A DNA stretch of 61,625 bases from an uncultured Lachnospiraceae bacterium (GTDB lineage Bacteria; Bacillota; Clostridia; Lachnospirales; Lachnospiraceae), in NCBI GenBank assembly GCA_951800145.1, contig CATOJE010000011.1, positions 1 to 61,625 on the forward strand. Reading direction: 5' to 3'. The notes beneath the pieces are model-generated. The model searched no databases, was not told the DNA's origin, and was given only the letters and a program-made list of their open reading frames with translations. The position numbers were made by a program, and so were the translations under genes. Of the stretch, positions 1-8,543 are shown piece after piece (the stretch's first letter is position 1; the number at the start of each line of letters is the position of its first letter).

Positions 1-2
1 AG

Positions 3-164
3 TGTATAAAGCTGCTGCCCATGATCGCGAAGGATAAGCCGGAGTTGAGAAATGATATTTGTTCGGCGCTGGAGAGGGCGGATATATCTTTTTATGATGG
101 CAGTATGCAGCCGCTTGTTTATAAAGATATTCAAAAGGCATTGAAAGAGATACAGAAGTTATAG
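3..164 (+). CDS. C-terminal end of an unidentified protein (partial)
   Basis: The frame is open from the left edge of the window to a TAG stop at 162-164, giving 53 residues that end in IQKALKEIQKL. The composition is charged and probably helical. I do not recognise the family and the N-terminus lies outside the window. Immediately after the stop the sequence turns into an antisense transposase remnant, so the original 3' flank of this gene has probably been replaced by an insertion sequence. Confidence 0.5.
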   Translation, partial: CIKLLPMIAKDKPELRNDICSALERADISFYDGSMQPLVYKDIQKALKEIQKL

Positions 165-705
165 AAAGGAAGTCTAAGGTGTCGAAGACATTATCCAAGT
201 TGTGGGGGCCAAGGACAGACTCATAGTAATCCTCGTTCTGGCGCACGGTAGCGGATTTGGAGGAGGGGTTTAAGAGCCTGCCGAAAAAGAGCAGCTTAGC
301 AAAGCCGTAAACATCGTATTGCAGCTTAGTGAAGCTCTTATAGGAAGAGAAGAAGGTGTTGAGGCCCAGTTCCTCAAGGATGCGCTCCAGGAGCACATGG
401 GAGAAGAGCCTGGGGTGGCCGAAGCAGTCCGGGCTTCCTGTCTTTATGGAGAACTGGTAGGTTTCAGCAGGTGGTGTGCTGTCACAATAAGGCAAAAGAA
501 GCGGAATGAGCGGCTGGCCAGCCTTAAAGGATTTTTTGAGTCTTCCCACATAATCCGGAAGCCCGTCATCAAAGCGGTCAAGAGGGCCGATGTTAAGGAC
601 AACGGTTTTGGTAGAGACTTTCATCCCTTTTTTATTTGTGACACGATCATTACGAACCAGCCGGAGATAGGGTTTTCCATTATTCGTAAAACACTCAACG
701 TACAT
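165..705 (-). pseudogene. Truncated IS1634-like transposase, N-terminal part only
   Basis: Read on the minus strand, an ATG at 705-703 with GGAGG five bases upstream opens a frame beginning MYVECFTNNGKPYLRLVRND and containing VLNIGPLDRFDDGLPDYV, GHPRLFSHVLLERILEELGL and the stretch ending RQNEDYYESVLG. From memory this is the N-terminal part of Lachnospiraceae IS1634/IS4-type transposases. Only about 180 residues remain, ending near DNVFDTLDF at about 165-175. The DDE catalytic domain, which lies further downstream in the family, is missing, so this is a dead remnant. The sequence beyond the junction is the antisense of the neighbouring gene end. Confidence 0.75.
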
Positions 706-858
706 AATAACCTCCACAGATAGATCTATAGACCTACTAATACATTATAATCATAGATTGATAAAAAAGCAAGGGAAACTTTGCAAAATAAGGAGATTTT
801 TTATTAATGATTATAATGGAAACTGACGAAGCAAAACGATTTTCAAAGGAGTAAAGAA

Positions 859-1338
859 ATGGAACGGGAAATATTACTGCTTGGTGATCCCAGGCTATAT
901 GAAATTTCTGAAGAGGTGAAGAAGGAAGAGTTAGAGTTACTGAAGCCGGTATTTACAGATATGTTTGACTGCATTAAAGGAATCCGCCGGAATTACGGCT
1001 TCGGCCGCGCAATCGCGGCTCCTCAGATCGGAGTGAAGAAACGGCTGATCTGCATTTTGACTGATAGGCCTTATGTGATTATCAACCCATCCCTGGAGTT
1101 TATCGGAAACGAGATGATGGAACTGATGGATGACTGTATGTCTTTTCCAAATTTATTGGTGAGGGTACGGCGCTATCGCCATTGTATCCTGCATTACCGT
1201 GATGAAAGCTGGCAGGAACAGACCATGCCTATGAATGATGATATGGCTGAATTAATCCAACATGAGTATGACCATCTGGACGGCATTTTAGCAACCATGA
1301 GGGCAATTGACAACAAAGCTTTTGTTATGAAAAGATGA
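859..1338 (+). CDS. Peptide deformylase-like protein
   Basis: This 159-residue protein has the three deformylase motifs in order: GRAIAAPQIG (motif 1, about residue 49), DDCMSFP (motif 2, about 95) and QHEYDHLDG (motif 3, about 134) with the HExxH metal ligands. Deformylases remove the N-formyl group from nascent proteins using a metal held by the motif 2 Cys and two motif 3 His residues. Here motif 2 reads DDC-S where the canonical form is EGCLS, and the C-terminus is short, so it may be a divergent paralogue and not the essential housekeeping enzyme. AAAGGAG lies seven bases before the ATG. It stands alone next to an IS remnant. Confidence 0.8.
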   Translation: MEREILLLGDPRLYEISEEVKKEELELLKPVFTDMFDCIKGIRRNYGFGRAIAAPQIGVKKRLICILTDRPYVIINPSLEFIGNEMMELMDDCMSFPNLLVRVRRYRHCILHYRDESWQEQTMPMNDDMAELIQHEYDHLDGILATMRAIDNKAFVMKR

Positions 1339-1390
1339 AGCTTCACGCGAAACACAACACCATACAATATTAAAATTTTATAAACTTGAA

Positions 1391-1432
1391 TTTTTCTTTG
1401 ACACGTAAGTATTTTTCTTTGACACGTAAGTA
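1391..1432. repeat. Two exact 21-bp tandem repeats
   Basis: The unit running 1391-1411 is repeated without change at 1412-1432. Each copy contains CTTTGACACGTAAGTA, so each presents a TTGACA-like -35 hexamer. The copies lie in a 389-bp gap (1339-1727) between the deformylase-like gene and the radical SAM gene. The rest of the gap holds a second short duplication (GTGGTAGAAT twice, about 1459-1488) and two small hairpins (GCACAC/GTGTGC and GTCAGCAGCC/GGCTGTTGAC, about 1495-1542). No protein or known RNA family is recognised there. Confidence 0.7.
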
Positions 1433-1727
1433 GTAGTTGCCGTTTTGTAAGAAACTGTGGTAGAATAGTTCAGTATGTGGTAGAATCAAGGAAGCACACC
1501 GATGTGTGCGCAGGTCAGCAGCCTGATGGCTGTTGACAAATAATGTACGTGAAAATAAAATTGCCCCCGATTTTGAAAATTACCCCATTTTCGGCTCAAA
1601 AAAGGCCTGTTCTACCGACTTGACAAGGACCTTATTTGCAGCGAATCCTTCAAAATCGCCTTATTTTCCGCACTACAAAAAACAGCCTAAAATTTATGCA
1701 ATATAAACAAGAATACAAGGAAAAATC

Positions 1728-3596
1728 ATGAGAAAACTAGCCTTACCTGACGAAATTTTACTAAGTATCCAGCAGCCTGCCCGCTACATCGGCGGCGAGG
1801 TAAACATGTGTGTCAAGGACCCGAAAGATGTGGCCATCCGTTTTGCCATGTGTTTCCCGGACGTTTATGACATCGGCATGTCCCATTTAGGGATCCAGAT
1901 CCTCTATGATATGTTCAACCGCCGGGAGGATATATACTGTGAGCGGGTTTACTCCCCATGGACGGATTTGGATCAGCTTATGCGGGAGAAGAACCTCCCC
2001 CTTTTCGCCCTAGAATCCCAGGATCCCATCCGGGATTTTGACTTTTTAGGCATCACCCTCCAATATGAGATGAGCTACACTAATATTTTACAAATTTTAG
2101 ATCTCTCCCAGATCCCCCTCCATGCTGCGGATCGGGGGGAGGACGTGCCTATCGTCATCGGCGGCGGCCCCTGTGCCTATAATCCGGAGCCTCTGGCGGA
2201 TTTTTTCGATCTGTTCTATATCGGGGAGGGGGAGACGGTTTACTATGAGCTGATGGACCGCTATAAAGAGAATAAAAGGGCGAACGGAACACGGCTTCAG
2301 TTTTTAGAGCTGGCTGCCCGGATTCCTGGAATCTATGTCCCTGCTTTTTATGATGTAACCTACCATGAGGATGGAACCATCCAAAGCTTTCGCCCAAACC
2401 GCCCCTGCGCCAGGGAACGGATTACAAAGGAGCTGGTGATGGAGCTGGACCAGGTGAATTATATTGAAAAGCCTTTGGTTCCCTTTATCAAGGTAACCCA
2501 GGACCGGGTTGTACTGGAGATTATGCGGGGCTGTATCCGGGGCTGCCGGTTCTGCCAGGCAGGGAATGTGTACCGGCCTATGCGGGAGAGGGGCCTGGAT
2601 TACTTAAAGGAGTACGCCGCCAGGCTTTTGACATCCACCGGGCACGAGGAGATCTCCCTAAGCTCTCTAAGCTCCAGCGATTATACTCAGCTGGAGGAGC
2701 TGATTACCTTTTTGATCGAAACGTTTAAGGGAAAAGGTGTGAATATCTCCCTTCCCTCCCTGCGCATCGACGCCTTTTCCCTGGATGTGATGAGCAAGGT
2801 TCAGGACGTGAAGAAGAGCAGCCTGACCTTTGCCCCGGAGGCTGGCTCCCAGCGCCTTCGGAATGTAATCAATAAAGGCCTGACGGAGGAAGATATTTTA
2901 ACCGGCGCTGCCAGCGCCTTCCACGGCGGCTGGAACCGGGTGAAGCTGTACTTTATGCTGGGCCTTCCCACCGAGACCAGGGAGGATATGGAGGGGATTG
3001 CCCTTTTATCTGAGAAGGTGGCAGAGACCTACTATGATGAGATTCCCAAGGAGCAGCGCCGCGGGAAGGTACAGGTAGTGGCAAGCTCCTCCTTCTTTGT
3101 GCCCAAGCCCTTCACCCCATTCCAGTGGGCCAGGATGAACACCAAGGAGGAATTTATCGAAAAGGCCAATCTTGTCCGTCAGAAATTTCGGGAAATGTTA
3201 AACTATAAGAGCTTGAAATATAACTGGCATGAGGCGGAGCTTACGGTTCTGGAAGGGGTGATGGCCAGAGGCGACCGCCGGGTCGGAGCCGTGATCGAGG
3301 AAGCCTACCGGAATGGAGCTCTCTTTGATTCCTGGTCTGAATATTTTCAGGAATCCATCTGGATGGAGGCCTTTAAGACCTGCGGGGTTTCCATGGACTT
3401 TTACACCACCAGGGAGCGGAGCCTGGAGGAGATTTTCCCCTGGGACTTTATCGACGCCGGGGTTTCCAAGGAATTTTTAAAGCAGGAATGGCAAAAGGCG
3501 TTAAAGGGAGAGGTTACCCCCAACTGCCGGACGCAGTGCGCCGGGTGCGGAGCGCGGAAATTTAAGGGAGGTGTCTGCTTTGAAGGTAAGAATTAA
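1728..3596 (+). CDS. TIGR03960-family radical SAM protein
   Basis: This 622-residue protein has a B12-binding-like N-terminal region, then the radical SAM cluster motif CIRGCRFC (CxxxCxxC) at about residue 268, which binds a 4Fe-4S cluster for S-adenosylmethionine cleavage. It has a TIM-barrel core (LRIDAFSLDVM, FAPEAGSQRLR) and a Cys-rich tail (CRTQCAGC). Length and motifs fit the TIGR03960 family, whose substrate is not established. The DUF2344 gene follows with a 17-bp overlap and then rng. The three appear to form one operon, as is usual in Clostridia, which hints at a role in RNA or cofactor modification, but the reaction is unknown. Confidence 0.9.
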   Translation: MRKLALPDEILLSIQQPARYIGGEVNMCVKDPKDVAIRFAMCFPDVYDIGMSHLGIQILYDMFNRREDIYCERVYSPWTDLDQLMREKNLPLFALESQDPIRDFDFLGITLQYEMSYTNILQILDLSQIPLHAADRGEDVPIVIGGGPCAYNPEPLADFFDLFYIGEGETVYYELMDRYKENKRANGTRLQFLELAARIPGIYVPAFYDVTYHEDGTIQSFRPNRPCARERITKELVMELDQVNYIEKPLVPFIKVTQDRVVLEIMRGCIRGCRFCQAGNVYRPMRERGLDYLKEYAARLLTSTGHEEISLSSLSSSDYTQLEELITFLIETFKGKGVNISLPSLRIDAFSLDVMSKVQDVKKSSLTFAPEAGSQRLRNVINKGLTEEDILTGAASAFHGGWNRVKLYFMLGLPTETREDMEGIALLSEKVAETYYDEIPKEQRRGKVQVVASSSFFVPKPFTPFQWARMNTKEEFIEKANLVRQKFREMLNYKSLKYNWHEAELTVLEGVMARGDRRVGAVIEEAYRNGALFDSWSEYFQESIWMEAFKTCGVSMDFYTTRERSLEEIFPWDFIDAGVSKEFLKQEWQKALKGEVTPNCRTQCAGCGARKFKGGVCFEGKN

Positions 3597-4293
3597 GTTT
3601 TCCAAACAGGGCGCCGCCAAATTCATCGGCCATCTGGATGTGATGCGGTATTTCCAGAAAGTGATGCGCCGGGCGGATATCTCCATCCGCTACAGCGGCG
3701 GCTTCAGCCCCCACCAGATTATGTCCTTTGCCGCCCCCTTAGGGGTGGGGATTACCAGCTTAGGAGAGTATCTGGATATCGAGGTAGAGGACACAGAACC
3801 CCTCCATACCATGAAGGAGAGGATGAATAGGACCATGGCGGAGGGCTTTCACGTGGAGAGCATTACCCATCTGCCGGATTCGGCAGAGCCTGCCATGTCC
3901 CTGGTTGCTGCTGCCAGATATTATCTCACCTTCCGCCCCGGCTATGAGCCGGAGGATCCAAAAGGATGGATGAAGGAGCTGGAGGAATTTTATCATCAGG
4001 ATTCCATCCGGATCACCAAGAAGACGAAAAAGGGGCAGAAGGAGCTGGACTTAGCATCCCTGGTATATGAGCTTACGGCTCAGGAAGAAGGGGTTTCCAT
4101 GGTGATCTCCACTGGAAGCCAGGAGAATATTAAGCCGGAGCTGGTTCTGGATGCTTTTTATCAGAGTAAGGGCATGGAGCGGGAACCCTTCGCCTTCCAG
4201 ATTCAGCGCCAGGAGGTCTATGGAAGGATTCCTGGCGGGGACAGCTCCCTCCCATTTCTTCCTCTTAAGGATCTGGAGGCGCAAGATGGGTAA
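3580..4293 (+). CDS. TIGR03936/DUF2344 protein
   Basis: This protein of about 237 residues begins MKVRIKFSKQGAAKFIGHLD, the signature start of the TIGR03936 (DUF2344) family, which accompanies the TIGR03960 radical SAM protein and is fused to it in some species. I chose the TTG at 3580 because GGAGG ends eight bases upstream; the in-frame GTG at 3571 has no room for a ribosome site. It overlaps the end of the radical SAM gene and the start of rng (4286), so translation is probably coupled. The biochemical role is not established. Confidence 0.85.
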   Translation: MKVRIKFSKQGAAKFIGHLDVMRYFQKVMRRADISIRYSGGFSPHQIMSFAAPLGVGITSLGEYLDIEVEDTEPLHTMKERMNRTMAEGFHVESITHLPDSAEPAMSLVAAARYYLTFRPGYEPEDPKGWMKELEEFYHQDSIRITKKTKKGQKELDLASLVYELTAQEEGVSMVISTGSQENIKPELVLDAFYQSKGMEREPFAFQIQRQEVYGRIPGGDSSLPFLPLKDLEAQDG

Positions 4294-5494
4294 GCTTATC
4301 ATCACCCGCTGGAACCAGCGGATCTGCACTGTTCTTACCGATGGGAGGAAGCCGGTACAGCTTAGTCTGGAGGCGGAGGAAGGGGAAGGCCTGCCTGCCG
4401 CCAGACGGCATAGCTATACGGTAAATAGTATCTACATCGGAAAGGTGCAGAATATAGTAAAAAATATTGATGCAGCCTTTGTAGACATTGGAAATGGCAT
4501 TACCGGCTATTACAGCCTCAGCGAAAATAAAAACCACCTTTATGTGAATCCTGGCCACAGCAAGGGGCTGCGGATCGGAGATGAGATTGTCGTTCAGGTG
4601 GCAAAGGAGGCAGTGAAAACCAAGGCCCCGGTTCTTACCGGGAAGCTGACGCTTACCGGAAGGCTGACGGTATTAAAGCTTGGGGGACAGGGGGTAGGTT
4701 TTTCCAGCAAGATTACGGAGCGGAAGTGGAGGGAAGAGATGAAGCCTCAGCTTTCCCCGGAGGTGGGAGAGGGACTGGGGCTCATCGTCCGTACCAATGG
4801 TCAGGATGCCTCCGCTCAGGAGCTGACCGAGGAAATCCGCTTGCAAAAAAAACGTCTGGAGGAGCTGCTTTTACAGGCGAATCACCGAAGCTGCTACAGC
4901 TGCCTCCTTCAGGCCCCCTCAGCCTTCCTGACGAATATCCGGGACAGCTATTCCTGGCAGCTTGAGGAGATTCTCACCGACGATCCAGAGCTTTTCCAGC
5001 AAATCCGCTCCTTCCTGTCCCAGGAGCAGCCCAGAGATCTAGAAAAGCTTCGCCTGTATCAGGACGATCTGCTGTCTTTAAAGAAGCTTTACTCCATTGA
5101 ACAGACCATGGAGCAGGCTACATCCCGCAGGGTCTGGCTGAAGTCCGGAGGCTACCTGGTGATTGAGCCCACGGAAGCCCTGGTGGCCATTGATGTGAAT
5201 ACAGGGAAATATTCCGGGCATAAAACTATGGAAGAGACCATCCTTAAGATTAATCTGGAGGCAGCAGAGGAGATTGGGCGGCAGCTGCGCCTTCGGAACC
5301 TGTCAGGGATGATTCTTGTGGATTTTATCGATATGGCTCCTAAGGAGCACAAGGAACGATTATTAGGATATTTAAAGCAGGTGGTGGAAAAGGATCCGGT
5401 AAAGACCACAGTGGTGGATATCACAGCCCTGAATCTGGTAGAGCTGACCCGGAAAAAGATCCACCGTCCCCTCCACGAACAATTATCGATTTAA
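4286..5494 (+). CDS. rng: Ribonuclease G/E family endoribonuclease, short form
   Basis: This 402-residue protein starts MGKLIITRWNQR (ATG 4286, GGAGG six bases upstream). It has an N-terminal S1-like RNA-binding region (VNSIYIGKVQNIVKNIDAAF) and the DNase I-like catalytic core with metal-ligand aspartates in VAIDVNTGKYSG (about residue 302) and VDFIDMAP (about 346). It ends at ELTRKKIHRPLHEQLSI, where E. coli RNase G/E continue into the Zn-link cysteines (CPxC). The zinc-bridged dimer interface therefore looks absent. Expected role: single-strand RNA processing of rRNA and mRNA. It is the last gene of the radical SAM/DUF2344 operon. Confidence 0.88.
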   Translation: MGKLIITRWNQRICTVLTDGRKPVQLSLEAEEGEGLPAARRHSYTVNSIYIGKVQNIVKNIDAAFVDIGNGITGYYSLSENKNHLYVNPGHSKGLRIGDEIVVQVAKEAVKTKAPVLTGKLTLTGRLTVLKLGGQGVGFSSKITERKWREEMKPQLSPEVGEGLGLIVRTNGQDASAQELTEEIRLQKKRLEELLLQANHRSCYSCLLQAPSAFLTNIRDSYSWQLEEILTDDPELFQQIRSFLSQEQPRDLEKLRLYQDDLLSLKKLYSIEQTMEQATSRRVWLKSGGYLVIEPTEALVAIDVNTGKYSGHKTMEETILKINLEAAEEIGRQLRLRNLSGMILVDFIDMAPKEHKERLLGYLKQVVEKDPVKTTVVDITALNLVELTRKKIHRPLHEQLSI

Positions 5495-5631
5495 ATATCG
5501 GGCAAGCCTGCATGCGCCTGGCTGCGGACGCACCATCACACGAGGAAGTCTGGCGGGCGCATTTGGAATATCTGAATGCATGCCGCCTATTGGGCGGCGG
5601 ACTTTTAAAGCAACACAAAGGAGAATTTGGT

Positions 5632-6987
5632 ATGAATATCATTATTGTGGGCTGTGGAAAGGTAGGTTCCACACTGGCGGAAAAACTGAATCGGGAGAAT
5701 CATGACATTACCCTTATTGACCGCAATCCAAATGTGCTGCGGTCCCTCACCGACAGCAATGACGTTATGGCGGTAGTGGGCAATGGGGCGGTCTATCAGG
5801 TACAGATGGAGGCCGGAATCAAGGATGCGGACCTTTTGATCGCCACAACAAACTCAGACGAGCTGAATATGCTCTGCTGCCTCATCGCCAAAAAGGCTGG
5901 TAATTGCCATACCATCGCCCGGATCCGGAACCCGGAATATTCCACCGAGATCAGCTATATTCGGGAAGAATTAAATCTCTCTCTGGCCATTAATCCAGAG
6001 CTGGCCGCTGCCACAGAGATTTCCCGCCTGCTGCGTTTCCCCTCTGCCATAAAGATCGATACCTTTGCAAAGGGGCGGATCGAGCTGCTGAAATTCATTA
6101 TCCCGGACCATTCCACCCTGGACGGTATGAAGGTTCTGGAGGTAAGCACCCGGTTAAAGTGCAATGTCTTAATCTGTGTGGCTGAGCGGGGGGAGGATGT
6201 GGTGATTCCCAGCGGTAATTTCGTCCTTCAGGCCGGAGATAAGATCTCCTTTATCGCATCGCAGAAGGATTCCACTGACTTTTTCCACAGGGTAGGGGTT
6301 GTTAATAACCATGTAAAATCAGTTATGATTGTAGGAGGCGGCCGGATGACCTATTACCTGGCTAAAATCCTGAAAAATGTAAAGATCAAGCTTAAGATTA
6401 TAGAGCAGAATCTGGACCGCTGCAATGAACTCAGCGAGCTCCTTCCACACACCATGATTATCCACGGAGACGGCTCTGACCAGCAGCTTTTGGAGGAGGA
6501 GGGCTTAGAGCAGATGGAGGCCTTTGCCTCCCTCACCGGCTTTGACGAGGAGAATATCATGCTGGCCCTCTATGCGGCTAAGAAGACAAAGGCAAAGATG
6601 ATTACCAAGGTAAACCGGACCTCCTTTAAGGATGTGGTAAATTCCCTGAACTTAGGAAGCGTAATTAATCCCAAGCTTCTCACAGCTGACCTGATTCTCC
6701 AGTATGTCCGCGCCATCCAGAACTCCCTTGGGAGTAATGTAGAGACCCTGTACCGAATCGCAGATGATCAGGCGGAGGCCCTGGAATTCCGTGTAGGCCA
6801 TGATGCGCCCATGGTGGGAATCCCTCTGGAAAAGCTGGAATTAAAAGAAAATCTCTTGGTGGCCTGCATTAATCGCAGGGGACAGATCATCACCCCCAGA
6901 GGTAAGGATACCCTGGAGGTCGGGGATACGGTGATTATTGTAACTACCAACAAGGGGCTTCAGGATTTAAAGGATATTTTAAAGTAA
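5632..6987 (+). CDS. trkA: Trk potassium uptake regulatory protein TrkA
   Basis: This 451-residue cytosolic protein carries two TrkA-N/RCK domains. The first starts MNIIIVGCGKVGSTLAEKL with a GxGxxG nucleotide-binding loop, the second has IVGGGRMTYYLAKIL at about residue 233, and each is followed by a TrkA-C domain (IPSGNFVLQAGDKISFI; ITPRGKDTLEVGDTVIIV). TrkA gates TrkH in response to NAD(H) or nucleotides. I chose the ATG at 5632, preceded by AAAGGAG, over the upstream in-frame start at 5512, which lacks a ribosome site. trkH follows after 18 bp, so the pair is co-transcribed. Confidence 0.93.
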   Translation: MNIIIVGCGKVGSTLAEKLNRENHDITLIDRNPNVLRSLTDSNDVMAVVGNGAVYQVQMEAGIKDADLLIATTNSDELNMLCCLIAKKAGNCHTIARIRNPEYSTEISYIREELNLSLAINPELAAATEISRLLRFPSAIKIDTFAKGRIELLKFIIPDHSTLDGMKVLEVSTRLKCNVLICVAERGEDVVIPSGNFVLQAGDKISFIASQKDSTDFFHRVGVVNNHVKSVMIVGGGRMTYYLAKILKNVKIKLKIIEQNLDRCNELSELLPHTMIIHGDGSDQQLLEEEGLEQMEAFASLTGFDEENIMLALYAAKKTKAKMITKVNRTSFKDVVNSLNLGSVINPKLLTADLILQYVRAIQNSLGSNVETLYRIADDQAEALEFRVGHDAPMVGIPLEKLELKENLLVACINRRGQIITPRGKDTLEVGDTVIIVTTNKGLQDLKDILK

Positions 6988-7005
6988 AGGCGGCATGGAT
7001 GGGAA

Positions 7006-8451
7006 ATGAATATAGCGATTATCAGATATTTTCTCGGATGGATTTTAAATGTGGAGGCAGTGCTCATGACGCTCCCCCTGATTACAGCGCTGGTTTACGG
7101 GGAGCAGAGCGGAATCTACTTTCTGATCACATTGGCTATCTGCGGAGGCCTGGGCTTTCTGGCTACCTTCCGCAAGCCGAAGAAAACCGTGTTTTATGCC
7201 AAGGAGGGCTTTGTCTGCGTGGCCTTAAGCTGGATTGTCCTCAGTATCTTCGGGGCGCTTCCCTTTTATCTGAGCCAGGAGATCCCATGCTTTGAGGATG
7301 CTTTATTCGAGGTTATCTCCGGCTTTACCACCACAGGCTCCAGCATCCTGACGGATGTGGAAGCCCTGAGCCGCTGTATGCTCCTATGGCGGAGCTTTAC
7401 CCACTGGGTAGGCGGTATGGGCGTGATCGTGTTTATGCTGGCAGTGCTTCCCTTAGCCGGCGGCGGCTATAATATGCATATCATGCGGGCGGAAAGCCCT
7501 GGCCCCTCTGTGGGGAAGCTGGTACCGAAGGTGCGCCAGACTGCGAAGATTTTGTACCTGCTTTATTTTGGCATTACCCTGGCACAGATTCTCTGCCTTC
7601 TGCTCAGCGGCATGCCTATTTTCCACACCCTGTGCTTAAGCTTCGGCACAGCAGGAACCGGGGGATTCGGAGTTTTAAATGACAGCATTGCCTCCTACAC
7701 CTATCTCCAGCAGGCCATTATCACTGTATTTATGATTTTATTCGGGGTTAATTTTAATGTATACTACCTGTTTTTAATCCGCAAGCCAAAGGACGCCCTG
7801 TGCTGTGAGGAGGCGAGAGCTTATCTCGGGATTATTCTTGCCTCCACACTGTTAATCGGCTGGAACATCCGCCACCTCTTCCCCAGCCTGGGGCTGGCCT
7901 TCCACCATGCGGCCTTCCAGGTTGGAACCATTATCACCACCACCGGGTTTGCCACTATGGACTTTGATCAATGGCCAGAGCTGTCCAAGACTATCTTAGT
8001 CCTTCTTATGTTCTGCGGCGCCTGTGCCGGAAGCACCGGCGGCGGCATGAAGGTTTCCCGGATCCTGATAGCAGTGAAGCAGGTGAAAAAGGAGCTGGGG
8101 AATCTTCTCCACCCTCAGAGCATAAAGATTCTCCGTCTGGAGGGAAAGAAGCTGGAGCACAATGTGATCCGCTCTGCCAATGGATATTTCCTGGCCTACG
8201 CGCTGATTTTTACTGCCTCGCTGCTGTTAGTAAGCCTGGATAATTTTGATTTTACCACGAATTTTACAGCTGTGGCAGCCACCTTTAATAACATCGGGCC
8301 AGGACTGGCTAAGGTTGGGCCCACCTGCAACTGGAGCGAATTCTCCCCCTTCTCCAAGTACATTTTCATGTTTGACATGCTGGCCGGAAGGCTGGAAATT
8401 TTCCCTATGCTTTTACTGTTCTCGCCAGGGACCTGGAAGAAAGGATTTTAA
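7006..8451 (+). CDS. trkH: Trk potassium transporter TrkH
   Basis: This 481-residue polytopic membrane protein shows the four pore-loop filter sequences expected of TrkH/KtrB: TTTGSS (about residue 110), GTGGFG (about 216), TTTGFAT (about 310) and NNIGPG (about 428). It forms the K+ channel subunit gated by the adjacent TrkA. The start ATG at 7006 lies just after trkA. Length is typical of TrkH. Confidence 0.93.
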   Translation: MNIAIIRYFLGWILNVEAVLMTLPLITALVYGEQSGIYFLITLAICGGLGFLATFRKPKKTVFYAKEGFVCVALSWIVLSIFGALPFYLSQEIPCFEDALFEVISGFTTTGSSILTDVEALSRCMLLWRSFTHWVGGMGVIVFMLAVLPLAGGGYNMHIMRAESPGPSVGKLVPKVRQTAKILYLLYFGITLAQILCLLLSGMPIFHTLCLSFGTAGTGGFGVLNDSIASYTYLQQAIITVFMILFGVNFNVYYLFLIRKPKDALCCEEARAYLGIILASTLLIGWNIRHLFPSLGLAFHHAAFQVGTIITTTGFATMDFDQWPELSKTILVLLMFCGACAGSTGGGMKVSRILIAVKQVKKELGNLLHPQSIKILRLEGKKLEHNVIRSANGYFLAYALIFTASLLLVSLDNFDFTTNFTAVAATFNNIGPGLAKVGPTCNWSEFSPFSKYIFMFDMLAGRLEIFPMLLLFSPGTWKKGF

Positions 8452-8543
8452 AAAGCGCGCAGGCATTAGTCAAAAACCCGCCGCAAGCAGCCAGCATCAA
8501 GCCTGGCTCATTGCTGGCGGGAATTCATAAGGAGTGAGTAAGA

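Noticed and set aside
319-723. Plus-strand ORF of 134 residues
   Set aside because: It is antisense to the transposase remnant, which has a ribosome site and a recognisable sequence on the minus strand.
4726-4965. Alternative-frame ORF in rng
   Set aside because: Shadow of a well-supported gene.
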